A stretch of 15,978 nucleotides of DNA from an uncultured Bacilli bacterium (GCA_910586865.1 CAJUIY010000041.1:1-15978), one strand, 5' to 3'. Numbered from the stretch's first letter, positions 8,363-15,249 are shown. Notes: generated by a model not told the origin, from the sequence alone. Program-made: numbers and translations.

Positions 8363-8384
8363 AATTATTTCCCGGGAAATAATT
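8363..8384 (-). other. Noc-binding site (NBS) palindrome, copy 1
   Basis: Perfect 22-bp palindrome with the core ATTTCCCGGGAAAT at 8367-8380, identical to the B. subtilis Noc-binding consensus. It occupies nearly all of the rsmI-pth gap, starting directly after the rsmI stop. The site is symmetric, so strand has no meaning. Confidence 0.85.
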
Positions 8385-9227
8385 TTATTTATGCTCATGG
8401 TATTCTTTATAGATAATAGATTTCGCAACATTTCTTTCTTTTGCCACTTTTTTAATAGCATCTTTTTCAGATAATCCATCTTCTATATATAAATCAATAT
8501 GTTCTAAAACAGAAAGTTCACTATAATCTACTCTATCCTGACAGCCTTCTACTACTAAAACCATCTCACCTTTCTTACCTATAATATTATCTTTTATTTC
8601 ACTTATTTTCCCTCTAAATATTTCCTCATATACTTTTGATAATTCTCTGCATAAAGCAATTTCTCTATCTCCAAAAACTTGTTTCATATTATCTAACGTT
8701 TTCTCTATTCGATGAGGTGCTTCATAAAAAATAATTGTATATGGTAAATATTTCAATTGATTTAACTCTCCAATTTGTTTGGAAGATTTTGCATTTAAAA
8801 ATCCGTAGAACAAAAACTTCGATGGAAAAATTCCAGACGATATTAAAGCAGGAACAAAGGCAGTTGCCCCTGGTAACGCAATTACATTCAAGTTGTTACG
8901 AATTACTTCTTGAACCACTTTATATCCAGGATCACTTATAATAGGACTCCCTTGATCGGTTACTAAGCCTATTTTTTTCCCTTCTTTTAACATTGTAACT
9001 ACTTCATATTTTACTTTATCTTCATTATACTCATGACAACTAATTAGATGATTATGAATATCATATTTTTTTAAAAGAGAACCTGTTACTCTAGTATCTT
9101 CACATAAAATAGCATCCACTTCTTTTAATAAATTTAAACTCCTTATCGTAATATCTTCCAAATTACCAATGGGTGTTGGTATTAAATAAAGATTATTAGA
9201 AACTTGATAACTCTTTTGACTCATCAT
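8385..9227 (-). CDS. rsmI: 16S rRNA 2'-O-methyltransferase RsmI (C1402)
   Basis: S-adenosylmethionine-dependent enzyme that methylates the ribose of C1402 in the decoding centre of 16S rRNA. Tetrapyrrole-methylase fold signatures are present: LIPTPIGNLEDITIRSL near the N-terminus, LCEDTRVTGSLL, TDQGSPIISDPG, LPGATAFVPAL, FYGFL and FYEAPHRI. About 280 residues, normal length. Three ATGs lie close together. AGGAG is 6 nt before the one at 9227; the one at 9233 abuts it, and 9224 is also possible. The start lies inside the end of trmN6 (about 32-nt overlap), indicating translational coupling. The C-terminal helical tail (LSEKDAIKKVAKERNVAKS) is typical of Firmicute RsmI. Confidence 0.95.
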   Translation of the reverse strand: MMSQKSYQVSNNLYLIPTPIGNLEDITIRSLNLLKEVDAILCEDTRVTGSLLKKYDIHNHLISCHEYNEDKVKYEVVTMLKEGKKIGLVTDQGSPIISDPGYKVVQEVIRNNLNVIALPGATAFVPALISSGIFPSKFLFYGFLNAKSSKQIGELNQLKYLPYTIIFYEAPHRIEKTLDNMKQVFGDREIALCRELSKVYEEIFRGKISEIKDNIIGKKGEMVLVVEGCQDRVDYSELSVLEHIDLYIEDGLSEKDAIKKVAKERNVAKSIIYKEYHEHK

Positions 9228-9948
9228 CTTCATCTCCTATTTTAGCAAAAATACTATAATACTGCTTTGTTTTTTTATTATCTTCATCATATAAAATAAA
9301 TGGTGGCAATATATCTGTTTGTGTTTTTCCATTTTTCACACATTCTAATAAAAAGATACTAGAATTTTTATTTCTATTATAATATACAAATTGTACTTTT
9401 TTAATAGAAAAATCATACTCATTTATAATTTTTATTACTTTATTAAACTCCATACTATCATAAACCAAAAATAAAGATCCTTTTGTTTTTAACAATCGTT
9501 TACTTGATTCCATTAATTCCCGTAAGTCCAAATTGCTTTGATGCCTCTGCTTTGATTTTATCTGATTCTGACATTTCCCATTATAATAAGGTGGATTACA
9601 TATTAGTATATCATATTGATTTAGATGATGATTTTGTTTGGAATAAGTTTTAATATCATTATGAATGATATTAATTTGATTATTTAATTGATTGTATTCT
9701 AATGTCATTTTAAAGATATCACACAACTCTTTTTGTATTTCAATAGCATCTATTGGAAGTTTTGTTTTTGTAGTTAATAATAAAGGAATAATTCCTGTAC
9801 CAGTACCAATATCTAATATCTTTTTTGTAGTGAGCTTTAATTCAATAAAGTTAGCAAGTAACACTCCATCAATAGAAAATTTAAAAAAATTATCATCTTG
9901 GTATATTTTTAATTTTTTGCTACTAAGAACATCATTTAGTTGTAACAT
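9196..9948 (-). CDS. trmN6: tRNA1(Val) (adenine-37 N6)-methyltransferase-like protein
   Basis: Rossmann-fold methyltransferase of the TrmN6/YabB/YfiC group. The SAM-binding loop is DIGTGTG at 46-52, the acidic end of the second strand is IEIQ at about 69-72, and the amino-methyltransferase catalytic motif NPPY is at 118-121. The family modifies N6 of A37 in tRNA-Val; exact substrate here is inferred from family and position between yaaT and rsmI, as in B. subtilis. 250 residues, normal length. The ATG at 9948 follows GAGGTAA at short spacing and lies inside the yaaT coding end (17-nt overlap). The C-terminal end overlaps rsmI. Many Asn/Lys residues reflect the AT bias. Confidence 0.9.
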   Translation of the reverse strand: MLQLNDVLSSKKLKIYQDDNFFKFSIDGVLLANFIELKLTTKKILDIGTGTGIIPLLLTTKTKLPIDAIEIQKELCDIFKMTLEYNQLNNQINIIHNDIKTYSKQNHHLNQYDILICNPPYYNGKCQNQIKSKQRHQSNLDLRELMESSKRLLKTKGSLFLVYDSMEFNKVIKIINEYDFSIKKVQFVYYNRNKNSSIFLLECVKNGKTQTDILPPFILYDEDNKKTKQYYSIFAKIGDEDDESKELSSF

Positions 9949-10729
9949 TTACCTCATCACACTTCATTTCAACAATATTATTCTTTTCTACTTCTATCTT
10001 ACAGGTTCTTTTAAATACATCTAATCCTACTATTTTACCAGTTATTTCTTTTGACTTTACATAAGAGCCAATCTTAGGTAAATCTTCTTTTAATTTTTTA
10101 TATGTTTCATCCTCATAATTTAAGCAACATAAAAGTCTTCCACATACTCCATTAATTTTACTAGGATTTAAAGCTAAAAACTGATTCTTTGCCATATTAA
10201 TAGATACACTATTAAAATCAGTTAAAAAGGAATGACAACATAAAAATAAGCCACAAGGTCCTAAACCACCAATTGTTTTTGCTTTATCTCTTACTCCAAT
10301 CTGCCGTAATTCTATTCTTGTTTTATATTTTTGTGCTAACTTTTTAGCCAATTCTCTGAAATCAATTCTTTCCTCTGAGATATAAATAAAATATAGTTGT
10401 TTCTTATCAAAAGTATAAGATACATTAATAAAATTCATATTTAGATGCAATCTATCTGCTAATTTTTTGGCTTCTTTCATCGCTTCTTTTTCTAATTTTT
10501 TATTTTCTTCCTTTTTTCGTATATCGGCATATGTTGCTTTTCGAATTACCTTAGGAAGTGGAAATAGAGTTTCCTTCTTTGAAACTCTTTTTATTTTATC
10601 CATACAGATTCCAAACCATAGATTATTCTCATATTCTACTATCACATAATCATCTTTGTTAAGCTTCAAATGATTAGGGAAGAAGAAGACATTTTGGTTA
10701 TTCACTTTTATTTTTATTACATCATACAT
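9932..10729 (-). CDS. ricT: PSP1-domain protein RicT/YaaT
   Basis: Subunit of the RicT-RicF-RicA (Y) complex, which in B. subtilis carries iron-sulfur clusters, assists RNase Y processing of mRNAs and influences sporulation and competence. The PSP1 domain spans roughly residues 60-150, followed by the conserved cysteine cluster GPCGLFLCC (C159, C164, C165) and CGRLLCC (C196, C201, C202). 265 residues, family length. The ATG at 10729 has GGAGGT 8 nt upstream, inside the end of holB (8-nt overlap). Position after holB matches B. subtilis holB-yaaT. The partners RicA and RicF are not in the window. Confidence 0.95.
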   Translation of the reverse strand: MYDVIKIKVNNQNVFFFPNHLKLNKDDYVIVEYENNLWFGICMDKIKRVSKKETLFPLPKVIRKATYADIRKKEENKKLEKEAMKEAKKLADRLHLNMNFINVSYTFDKKQLYFIYISEERIDFRELAKKLAQKYKTRIELRQIGVRDKAKTIGGLGPCGLFLCCHSFLTDFNSVSINMAKNQFLALNPSKINGVCGRLLCCLNYEDETYKKLKEDLPKIGSYVKSKEITGKIVGLDVFKRTCKIEVEKNNIVEMKCDEVNVTTK

Positions 10730-11531
10730 TGCTATCTACCTCCAATAAATGAAATATAAAATTAGTAAAAAACAATTTTAAATTCACATTATATTGTAGT
10801 CTTTCAAGATTCTCATCTACTATTTTTATTATTTTCATTAAATGATAGTCACACGTCTCTTCCATAGTTTCCTTTAATTTAATTGATAATCGTTCTTCTA
10901 TTTTTTGTAAACTCTCTTGAGCAATACTGTTACTTGAAAATAATTTTTCTAAATAGTAATCATAATCAATTAATAATCTTTTTGGTTGTTCCATTTTCTT
11001 AATAAATTCCTCGATATCAGTATCCTGTTCTAAAGATTCTTTATTTTTTAGTGATAAACATTGACATCTAGAAACTATCGTATCGATAACATTATATTTA
11101 TTATCTGTAATTAAAATAGCAATAATACTCTCTGGAGGTTCTTCCAAAAATTTAAGAATGGTATTAGCAGAAGATTGATTTAATTTATCTGCACCATTAA
11201 TAACATATATCATCTTATTATCTAACATTGATTTTTTCGAAAATTTATTTTCAATATAAATTAATTGTTCTTTTTTGATATAACTACCTTCTGGATTCAC
11301 TATTTCTAAATCAGAATAACTATCATGATCTACCTGAAATCTTATTTTATTTGACTCTTGTTCTTCTAAATCAATAGTAAGAATTTCTTTTATCATTTCT
11401 TTTACAACTAACCAATAATTAAGATAAGAATGTGTCTCTATTAAATAAGCATGAGATAGTTTTTTATTTTGTATGATACTTTTTTTTACATAAGAAAAGA
11501 AATCTTTTTGTTCTTCATAAAAAGTATCCAT
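10722..11531 (-). CDS. holB: DNA polymerase III delta-prime subunit
   Basis: Stator subunit of the clamp loader, acting with DnaX and delta to load the sliding clamp. About 269 residues. The AAA+ fold is recognisable from KLSHAYLIE near residue 24, ANTILKFLEEPP near 122-133 and the SRC sensor motif at 154-156. The P-loop position (THSYLN, about 33-38) has no Walker A lysine, as expected for a non-ATP-binding delta-prime. The four-cysteine zinc module found in E. coli delta-prime is absent. ATG 11531 is chosen because AAGGTGG lies 5 nt upstream; a GTG at 11540 is part of that site. It follows bofA by 15 nt and overlaps ricT. Confidence 0.92.
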   Translation of the reverse strand: MDTFYEEQKDFFSYVKKSIIQNKKLSHAYLIETHSYLNYWLVVKEMIKEILTIDLEEQESNKIRFQVDHDSYSDLEIVNPEGSYIKKEQLIYIENKFSKKSMLDNKMIYVINGADKLNQSSANTILKFLEEPPESIIAILITDNKYNVIDTIVSRCQCLSLKNKESLEQDTDIEEFIKKMEQPKRLLIDYDYYLEKLFSSNSIAQESLQKIEERLSIKLKETMEETCDYHLMKIIKIVDENLERLQYNVNLKLFFTNFIFHLLEVDSNV

Positions 11532-11546
11532 AAAAACCACCTTCTT

Positions 11547-11732
11547 TTAAATAATTACAATCCTTAATAATAATAGAGCTAGTAAAGAAGGTACTCCTAG
11601 AAACGTTATTAATAATATTGTAATAACATTAATAGGAATCACCATATTAAAATTTACCGCTATTAAATTATAACCATAAAGTATTATATAACTCATAATA
11701 ATTTTTTTCATCAACAATAATACATTTTTCAT
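11547..11732 (-). CDS. bofA: short BofA-family membrane protein
   Basis: In B. subtilis BofA anchors the SpoIVFA/SpoIVFB complex in the outer forespore membrane and holds back pro-sigma-K processing. The C-terminal half (VIPINVITILLITFLGVPSL then ALLLLRIVII) aligns well with the end of B. subtilis BofA (VPINLVTTAISGILGIPGIA). Two hydrophobic segments are seen, about residues 5-24 and 31-61. At 61 residues it is shorter than the usual ~87 and lacks most of the N-terminal region, so whether it still inhibits a SpoIVFB-type protease is open. The ATG at 11732 has AAAGGTGAT upstream. Its place after recR matches B. subtilis. Confidence 0.85.
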   Translation of the reverse strand: MKNVLLLMKKIIMSYIILYGYNLIAVNFNMVIPINVITILLITFLGVPSLLALLLLRIVII

Positions 11733-11781
11733 AATCCTATCACCTTTAATAAAAATTATGAAATGTAATTATTTTTATGAC

Positions 11782-12378
11782 TTATGAAATTTCTGTTCTA
11801 TCATTTAGTGCTCTTTCTAATGTTAGGCTATCAACATATTCAATATCTGCTCCCATTGGAAGACCGCTTGCTAATCGGGTAACTTTAATATCAATATCAC
11901 TGATTATTTTTTTTATATAAGAAGAAGTAGTTTCACCTTCTATACTAGGTTTAAAGGCAAAAATAATTTCTTGATATTCTTCTTTTTTGATTCTATCCAA
12001 CAGTTTTTCAATCCCAATATCTTCAGGATTGATACCATCAATTGGAGATATCAGTCCATCTAAAACATGATAGTATCCATTAAAAACATTCATTTTTTCA
12101 AATAGAAAAATAGTTTTTGCATCATCAATAACACATAATACTTTGTTATTTCTTGTATTATCATTACATATATTACAAATTTTATCTTCTGTAATACTAT
12201 TACACTTTTCACACCTTTTAATCTTATTTGGTAATTCCTTTAAATTATGGGCAAAAAAATCAATATTCTCTTGTTCCATATCTAATAAAGAAAAAACAAG
12301 ACGCTCTGCTGTTTTCTCACCAATACCGGGTAACAACTTAAATGATTCAATTAAATTTTCTATACTTGTAGGGTACAT
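11782..12378 (-). CDS. recR: recombination mediator RecR
   Basis: Works with RecO (and RecF) to load RecA on SSB-coated single-stranded DNA. The helix-hairpin-helix LPGIGEKTAERLVF is at 16-29. A zinc finger is formed by C56, C59, C68 and C71. A Toprim domain starts near residue 80 (LCVIDDAKTIFLFEK), followed by YHVLDGLISPIDGI. 198 residues, the family norm. The second Toprim acidic site reads DDAK rather than the more usual EDP, a conservative difference. The ATG overlaps the ebfC stop by one base (TAATG), so translation is coupled; the upstream ribosome site is weak. bofA follows after 49 nt. Confidence 0.97.
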   Translation of the reverse strand: MYPTSIENLIESFKLLPGIGEKTAERLVFSLLDMEQENIDFFAHNLKELPNKIKRCEKCNSITEDKICNICNDNTRNNKVLCVIDDAKTIFLFEKMNVFNGYYHVLDGLISPIDGINPEDIGIEKLLDRIKKEEYQEIIFAFKPSIEGETTSSYIKKIISDIDIKVTRLASGLPMGADIEYVDSLTLERALNDRTEIS

Positions 12379-12677
12379 TAAAATAAACCTGGCATAGAGC
12401 TACTAAACTTTCCCATTTTGTTTTCTGTATACTCTTCTATTTTTTTATTTGCATCATTGATAGCTAGTTGAATCATATCTTCTAACATCTCTAAGTCATC
12501 TGACTCCATATTTTCTTTATTTGAAATTTCGACTTTTATCGTTTCATGATTTCCCTTCATTGTCACTTTAACTAAGCCATTTTCACCTACAAATTCTGTT
12601 TGATCAATATCTTCTTTTGCCTTTTCCATTTCTTTTTGTAAGTTTTTAGCTTGTTTCATAATTGCTTGCATGTTCAT
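12378..12677 (-). CDS. ebfC: YbaB/EbfC nucleoid-associated protein
   Basis: Small DNA-binding protein of the YbaB/EbfC family (YaaK in B. subtilis), a dimer with tweezer-like helices, nearly always between dnaX and recR. 99 residues: an N-terminal helix rich in Met, Lys and Gln (MNMQAIMKQAKNLQKEMEKA), a central strand region (GLVKVTMKGNHETIKVEI), and a C-terminal helix and tail with the typical Met/Pro/Gly-rich end (KFSSSMPGLF). ATG 12677 is chosen: AAAGGTGG lies about 8 nt upstream, while the GTG at 12689 is part of that site. It begins 18 nt after the dnaX stop and overlaps recR by one base. Confidence 0.95.
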   Translation of the reverse strand: MNMQAIMKQAKNLQKEMEKAKEDIDQTEFVGENGLVKVTMKGNHETIKVEISNKENMESDDLEMLEDMIQLAINDANKKIEEYTENKMGKFSSSMPGLF

Positions 12678-12695
12678 AAAAACATCCACCTTTCC

Positions 12696-14369
12696 TTATT
12701 CAATTTCAACTATATCTCCAAACATTGCTAATGTAGAATTCTTATCTTCCTTTTTTTCTTCCACTTTTATACCCATGCTTGGTTCTTCTTTTATTGTATA
12801 TTTATTTCCTTGTTTTGTAAATTCAATATACCGTTTTTTTTCAATATTCCACTCTAAATCTGTAATTATTGCTATTTTTTTAGAGGAATTAGTTAATTCA
12901 TTAAAAACTTTTGTCAATTGCTCAATATTTTGAATATTTTGATTTACTATAGAGTCATATTCATAACTTAATATAATATTATTCTTACTTGATGCCTGTA
13001 GCTTTCCATTTAATATTTCTGATACTAAATAACCTTTGTTAGAATCGAAAATAAAATCATTAAGTTTATCTATTTTTTTTAAATCATTATTTTTTTCATC
13101 TTTATTTGCTTCTGCAAGAGTATTATTTACTCTTATTTTCATTATTTCCTTTATATTAGTATCAATTAAATTATTATTTTCTTTTTGTTCAGGATACAAT
13201 TCATTTTCTTTAGGGACCACTTGCTGTTCTTTTTTTTGTGTTTCTTTTTGATTATCGTTTAAGATACTATTAACGTTATCTATCTTTTTTTCTTTTTCCA
13301 TATTGTTTTCGTCACAAATTATTTCCCGGGAAATAATTTTAGTATTTTTTGCTAGCTGTAAGAGAAGTATTTCTACGTAGATATATGGTTTTGACGTCTT
13401 TTTAATATCGAACATTTTTTCGTTTATTTTAGTCAATACCTCCTCTACAAAATCAATATTTTCTAACTTTGTATCATTAATATAATAATCGACTACTAAA
13501 TTTTTTAAATAGATAATCAATTGATTCATTATTTCTATAATATTCTTTCCATTTTGGTTAAAAGATTCAATTTGTTCTACTAGACTTTTAGAATCATTAT
13601 TGGAGATATTAAAAAACAATTTTTCTATTTCACTTTCTTCAATCATATCATTCATTTCATAAAAGTCATTCATTGTTATTTTATCCATTTTATAAGATGA
13701 TAACTTATCTAATAAACTTAGGGAATCCCTAAGTCCTCCATCCGAATATAATGAAATTTCCTTTAATACTTCATCATCGATAGCAATACTTTCTTCAGCG
13801 GTAATTTGTTTTAAACGCGCCATATTTTCATCTACTGATATTCTTTTAAAAGAAAAACATTGGCATCTTGAAATAATGGTATCGGATACTTTTTGAGGAT
13901 CAGTGGTTGCTAAAATAAAAATAACATGTTTTGGTGGTTCCTCTAATGTTTTTAGTAGTGCATTAAAGGCACCTTGAGTTAACATATGAACTTCATCAAT
14001 TATATATACTTTATATTTTAATGATGTAGGCACTAAATTCACTTTATTTCTGATTTCTCTAATTTCATCAACACCATTATTAGATGCAGCATCAATTTCA
14101 ATAATATCCACACATTCTTTTTCACTAGATATAAGACAACTTTCACATTCATTGCATGGATTACCATCAGTATTATTTGTACAATTGATTGCTCTAGAAA
14201 GAATTTTAGCAATTGATGTCTTGCCTATACCTCTAGGGCCAAAAAACATATAGGCATGATTCACTTTATCATTTAGAATAGAATTTTTCAGTACTTCTAT
14301 CACATATTTTTGTCCTACTACATCGTCGAATGTTTTAGGACGATATTTTCTATATAATGCCTGATATAT
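12696..14369 (-). CDS. dnaX: DNA polymerase III gamma/tau subunit (non-canonical AUA start suspected)
   Basis: ATPase of the clamp loader, also linking polymerase and helicase. Numbered from the start used: YQALYRKYRPKTF at 2-14, Walker A GPRGIGKTS at 44-52, zinc cysteines 63, 72, 75 and 78, Walker B DEVHML at 125-130, and sensor SRC at 167-169. Domain III follows to about 340, then a low-complexity Lys/Asn/Glu linker and a tau-like tail. About 557 residues. Start problem: a perfect GGAGGTGAT site (14374-14382) is followed at optimal distance by ATA (14367-14369), exactly where the family start lies, and by no ATG/GTG/TTG. In-frame GTGs at 14378 (inside that site) and 14405 (no ribosome site) would add 3 or 12 residues. 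A Noc-type palindrome lies within codons ~344-352. Confidence 0.95.
   Translation of the reverse strand: MYQALYRKYRPKTFDDVVGQKYVIEVLKNSILNDKVNHAYMFFGPRGIGKTSIAKILSRAINCTNNTDGNPCNECESCLISSEKECVDIIEIDAASNNGVDEIREIRNKVNLVPTSLKYKVYIIDEVHMLTQGAFNALLKTLEEPPKHVIFILATTDPQKVSDTIISRCQCFSFKRISVDENMARLKQITAEESIAIDDEVLKEISLYSDGGLRDSLSLLDKLSSYKMDKITMNDFYEMNDMIEESEIEKLFFNISNNDSKSLVEQIESFNQNGKNIIEIMNQLIIYLKNLVVDYYINDTKLENIDFVEEVLTKINEKMFDIKKTSKPYIYVEILLLQLAKNTKIISREIICDENNMEKEKKIDNVNSILNDNQKETQKKEQQVVPKENELYPEQKENNNLIDTNIKEIMKIRVNNTLAEANKDEKNNDLKKIDKLNDFIFDSNKGYLVSEILNGKLQASSKNNIILSYEYDSIVNQNIQNIEQLTKVFNELTNSSKKIAIITDLEWNIEKKRYIEFTKQGNKYTIKEEPSMGIKVEEKKEDKNSTLAMFGDIVEIE
13316..13339 (-). other. Noc-binding site (NBS) palindrome, copy 2, inside dnaX
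   Basis: Perfect 24-bp palindrome, core ATTTCCCGGGAAAT at 13321-13334. It is read in frame as KIISREII in dnaX, at the junction between domain III and the variable linker. The CGG arginine codon it contains is otherwise unusual in such AT-rich genes. Confidence 0.85.
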
Positions 14370-14373
14370 TTCA

Positions 14374-14382
14374 ATCACCTCC
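14374..14382 (-). promoter_or_regulatory. dnaX Shine-Dalgarno that decides the start
   Basis: GGAGGTGAT, nine bases fully complementary to the 3' end of Firmicute 16S rRNA. Eight nt separate GGAGG from the ATA codon at 14367-14369. The only canonical start nearby in frame (GTG, 14376-14378) lies within the site itself and could not use it. Confidence 0.85.
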
Positions 14383-14443
14383 AAATCTATTATGCTAGCA
14401 ATCACTCTATATTCAACATTTATAACCGCTTTTTACACTACAT

Positions 14444-14452
14444 ATTATACCA
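14444..14452 (-). promoter_or_regulatory. extended -10 promoter of the dnaX operon
   Basis: TGGTATAAT: perfect -10 (14444-14449) with a TGn extension, between the tadA stop and dnaX. No good -35 box at 17 nt. It would give a leader of about 55 nt before the dnaX ribosome site and could drive the run from dnaX to mfd. Confidence 0.5.
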
Positions 14453-14461
14453 TATAGCAAA

Positions 14462-14908
14462 CTAAAAATCATTATTTCGTTTTCCTTTAAAGAAATCTTG
14501 TACAAGTTTTTTACATTCCTTTTCTAAAATCCCACTTACTACACTAATATGATTATTAATATCGGCATTTTCTAATATTAATGAGCTTTCTATATTATTT
14601 TTATTTTTTACCCCATAATACACATGAGAAAATCTAGATTGTTTGATTGCACTAGCACACATTGGACAAGGTTCCATTGTAATATAAATATCACAATCAT
14701 TCAGTCTCCAATTTTTCTTTTTTTTGTTTGCCTTTTCTATTGCAATTAATTCTGCATGAGCAAGAGAACTTTTTTTCTTTTCTTTTAAATTATGTGATTT
14801 TGCTATAATTTTATTATTACTTACAATAACACATCCTACAGGAACTTCTTTTTTTTTAAATGATTTTTCCGCTTCTCTTAAAGCTATTTTCATATATTGT
14901 TCATTCAT
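14462..14908 (-). CDS. tadA: tRNA-specific adenosine deaminase TadA
   Basis: Converts A34 to inosine at the wobble position of tRNA-Arg(ACG); a zinc enzyme acting as a dimer. The catalytic HAE is at residues 51-53 and the zinc ligands PCPMC are at 80-84 (C81, C84), with the family segment VPVGCVIV near 22-29. 148 residues, usual length. ATG 14908 is chosen because GGTGAT lies 3-5 nt upstream and the family begins close to this Met; an in-frame TTG at 14932 lies in the SRP RNA terminator. Only 27 nt separate it from the SRP RNA gene, so it probably depends on read-through from that promoter. The order SRP RNA, tadA, dnaX differs from B. subtilis, where the RNA lies between tadA and dnaX. Confidence 0.96.
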   Translation of the reverse strand: MNEQYMKIALREAEKSFKKKEVPVGCVIVSNNKIIAKSHNLKEKKKSSLAHAELIAIEKANKKKKNWRLNDCDIYITMEPCPMCASAIKQSRFSHVYYGVKNKNNIESSLILENADINNHISVVSGILEKECKKLVQDFFKGKRNNDF

Positions 14909-14929
14909 GTAATCACCATTCTTTTTAAA

Positions 14930-14942
14930 CAAAAATAGTGCA
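14930..14942 (-). terminator. SRP RNA closing stem plus U-tract
   Basis: The 3' arm TGCACTA of the SRP hairpin is followed by TTTTTG at 14930-14935, a Rho-independent arrangement that uses the RNA's own stem. It ends 21 nt before the tadA ATG. Confidence 0.55.
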
Positions 14943-15010
14943 CATGAGAGTTGATTGTTAAAGCTGCTATCTTCCGATTCTGACTTGATTCCAATACACT
15001 CATTGCACTA
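14936..15010 (-). ncRNA. ffs: small signal recognition particle RNA (4.5S type)
   Basis: RNA scaffold of SRP that binds Ffh and targets nascent membrane proteins. Domain IV is unmistakable: GTCAG, then a GGAA tetraloop at 14972-14975, then ATAGCAGC, the universally conserved asymmetric-loop motif. The ends pair as TAGTGCA with TGCACTA, followed by ATGAG with CTCAT, giving a single hairpin of 75 nt. This is far shorter than the ~270-nt B. subtilis scRNA with its Alu domain and like the ~80-nt mollicute form. U5 follows the closing stem, so the RNA appears to be its own terminator. It has a good promoter directly upstream. Confidence 0.93.
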
Positions 15011-15015
15011 GTTAC

Positions 15016-15044
15016 ATTATAATATAATTCTATTAAAAATACAA
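15016..15044 (-). promoter_or_regulatory. sigma-A promoter of the SRP RNA
   Basis: TTGTAT (15039-15044), a 17-nt spacer and a perfect TATAAT (15016-15021). The -10 ends 5 nt before the predicted RNA 5' end at 15010, as expected for direct transcription of the mature RNA start. Confidence 0.8.
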
Positions 15045-15100
15045 TGTTATATTTGAATTTAAGTATTTTTTGTTTTGATATTTTTTATTACTATAATTAT

Positions 15101-15118
15101 ATGTTCCACGTGGAACAT
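15101..15118. other. parS site 1 (ParB/Spo0J binding)
   Basis: Perfect 16-bp palindrome TGTTCCACGTGGAACA at 15102-15117, extended by one matching A/T pair on each side. It matches the bacterial parS consensus TGTTnCACGTGnAACA. ParB loads here as a CTP-dependent clamp and spreads to build the segregation complex. parS sites in Firmicutes cluster around oriC. Confidence 0.95.
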
Positions 15119-15136
15119 GTTTTTTTATCAATTGTT

Positions 15137-15154
15137 ATGTTCCACGTGGAACAT
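15137..15154. other. parS site 2 (ParB/Spo0J binding)
   Basis: Second identical palindrome, TGTTCCACGTGGAACA at 15138-15153, again flanked by A and T. Centre-to-centre distance to site 1 is 36 bp. The two lie 91-143 bp upstream of the SRP RNA 5' end. Confidence 0.95.
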
Positions 15155-15249
15155 GAAAGTTAAAACGATAAAATTTATTTACTTAAACAAACTATAAGAT
15201 AACTTAACTAAGTTCTTGTTTGAACGCATTCTAAAGAGAAAATATATAT

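Noticed and set aside
8363..8384. Palindromes with CCCGGG considered as Rho-independent terminators or mobile REP/MITE repeats
   Set aside because: No U-tract on either side, one copy lies in frame inside dnaX, and no target duplications or longer shared flanks were seen. The core equals the Noc site exactly.
9692..10024. Plus-strand open frame across the ricT-trmN6 junction
   Set aside because: Antisense to two well-supported overlapping genes, with no family resemblance and no start signal.
12143..13251. Plus-strand open frames opposite recR, ebfC and dnaX
   Set aside because: Low-complexity Phe/Ser/Ile-rich translations typical of the reverse of Lys/Glu/Asn-rich genes; no ribosome sites.
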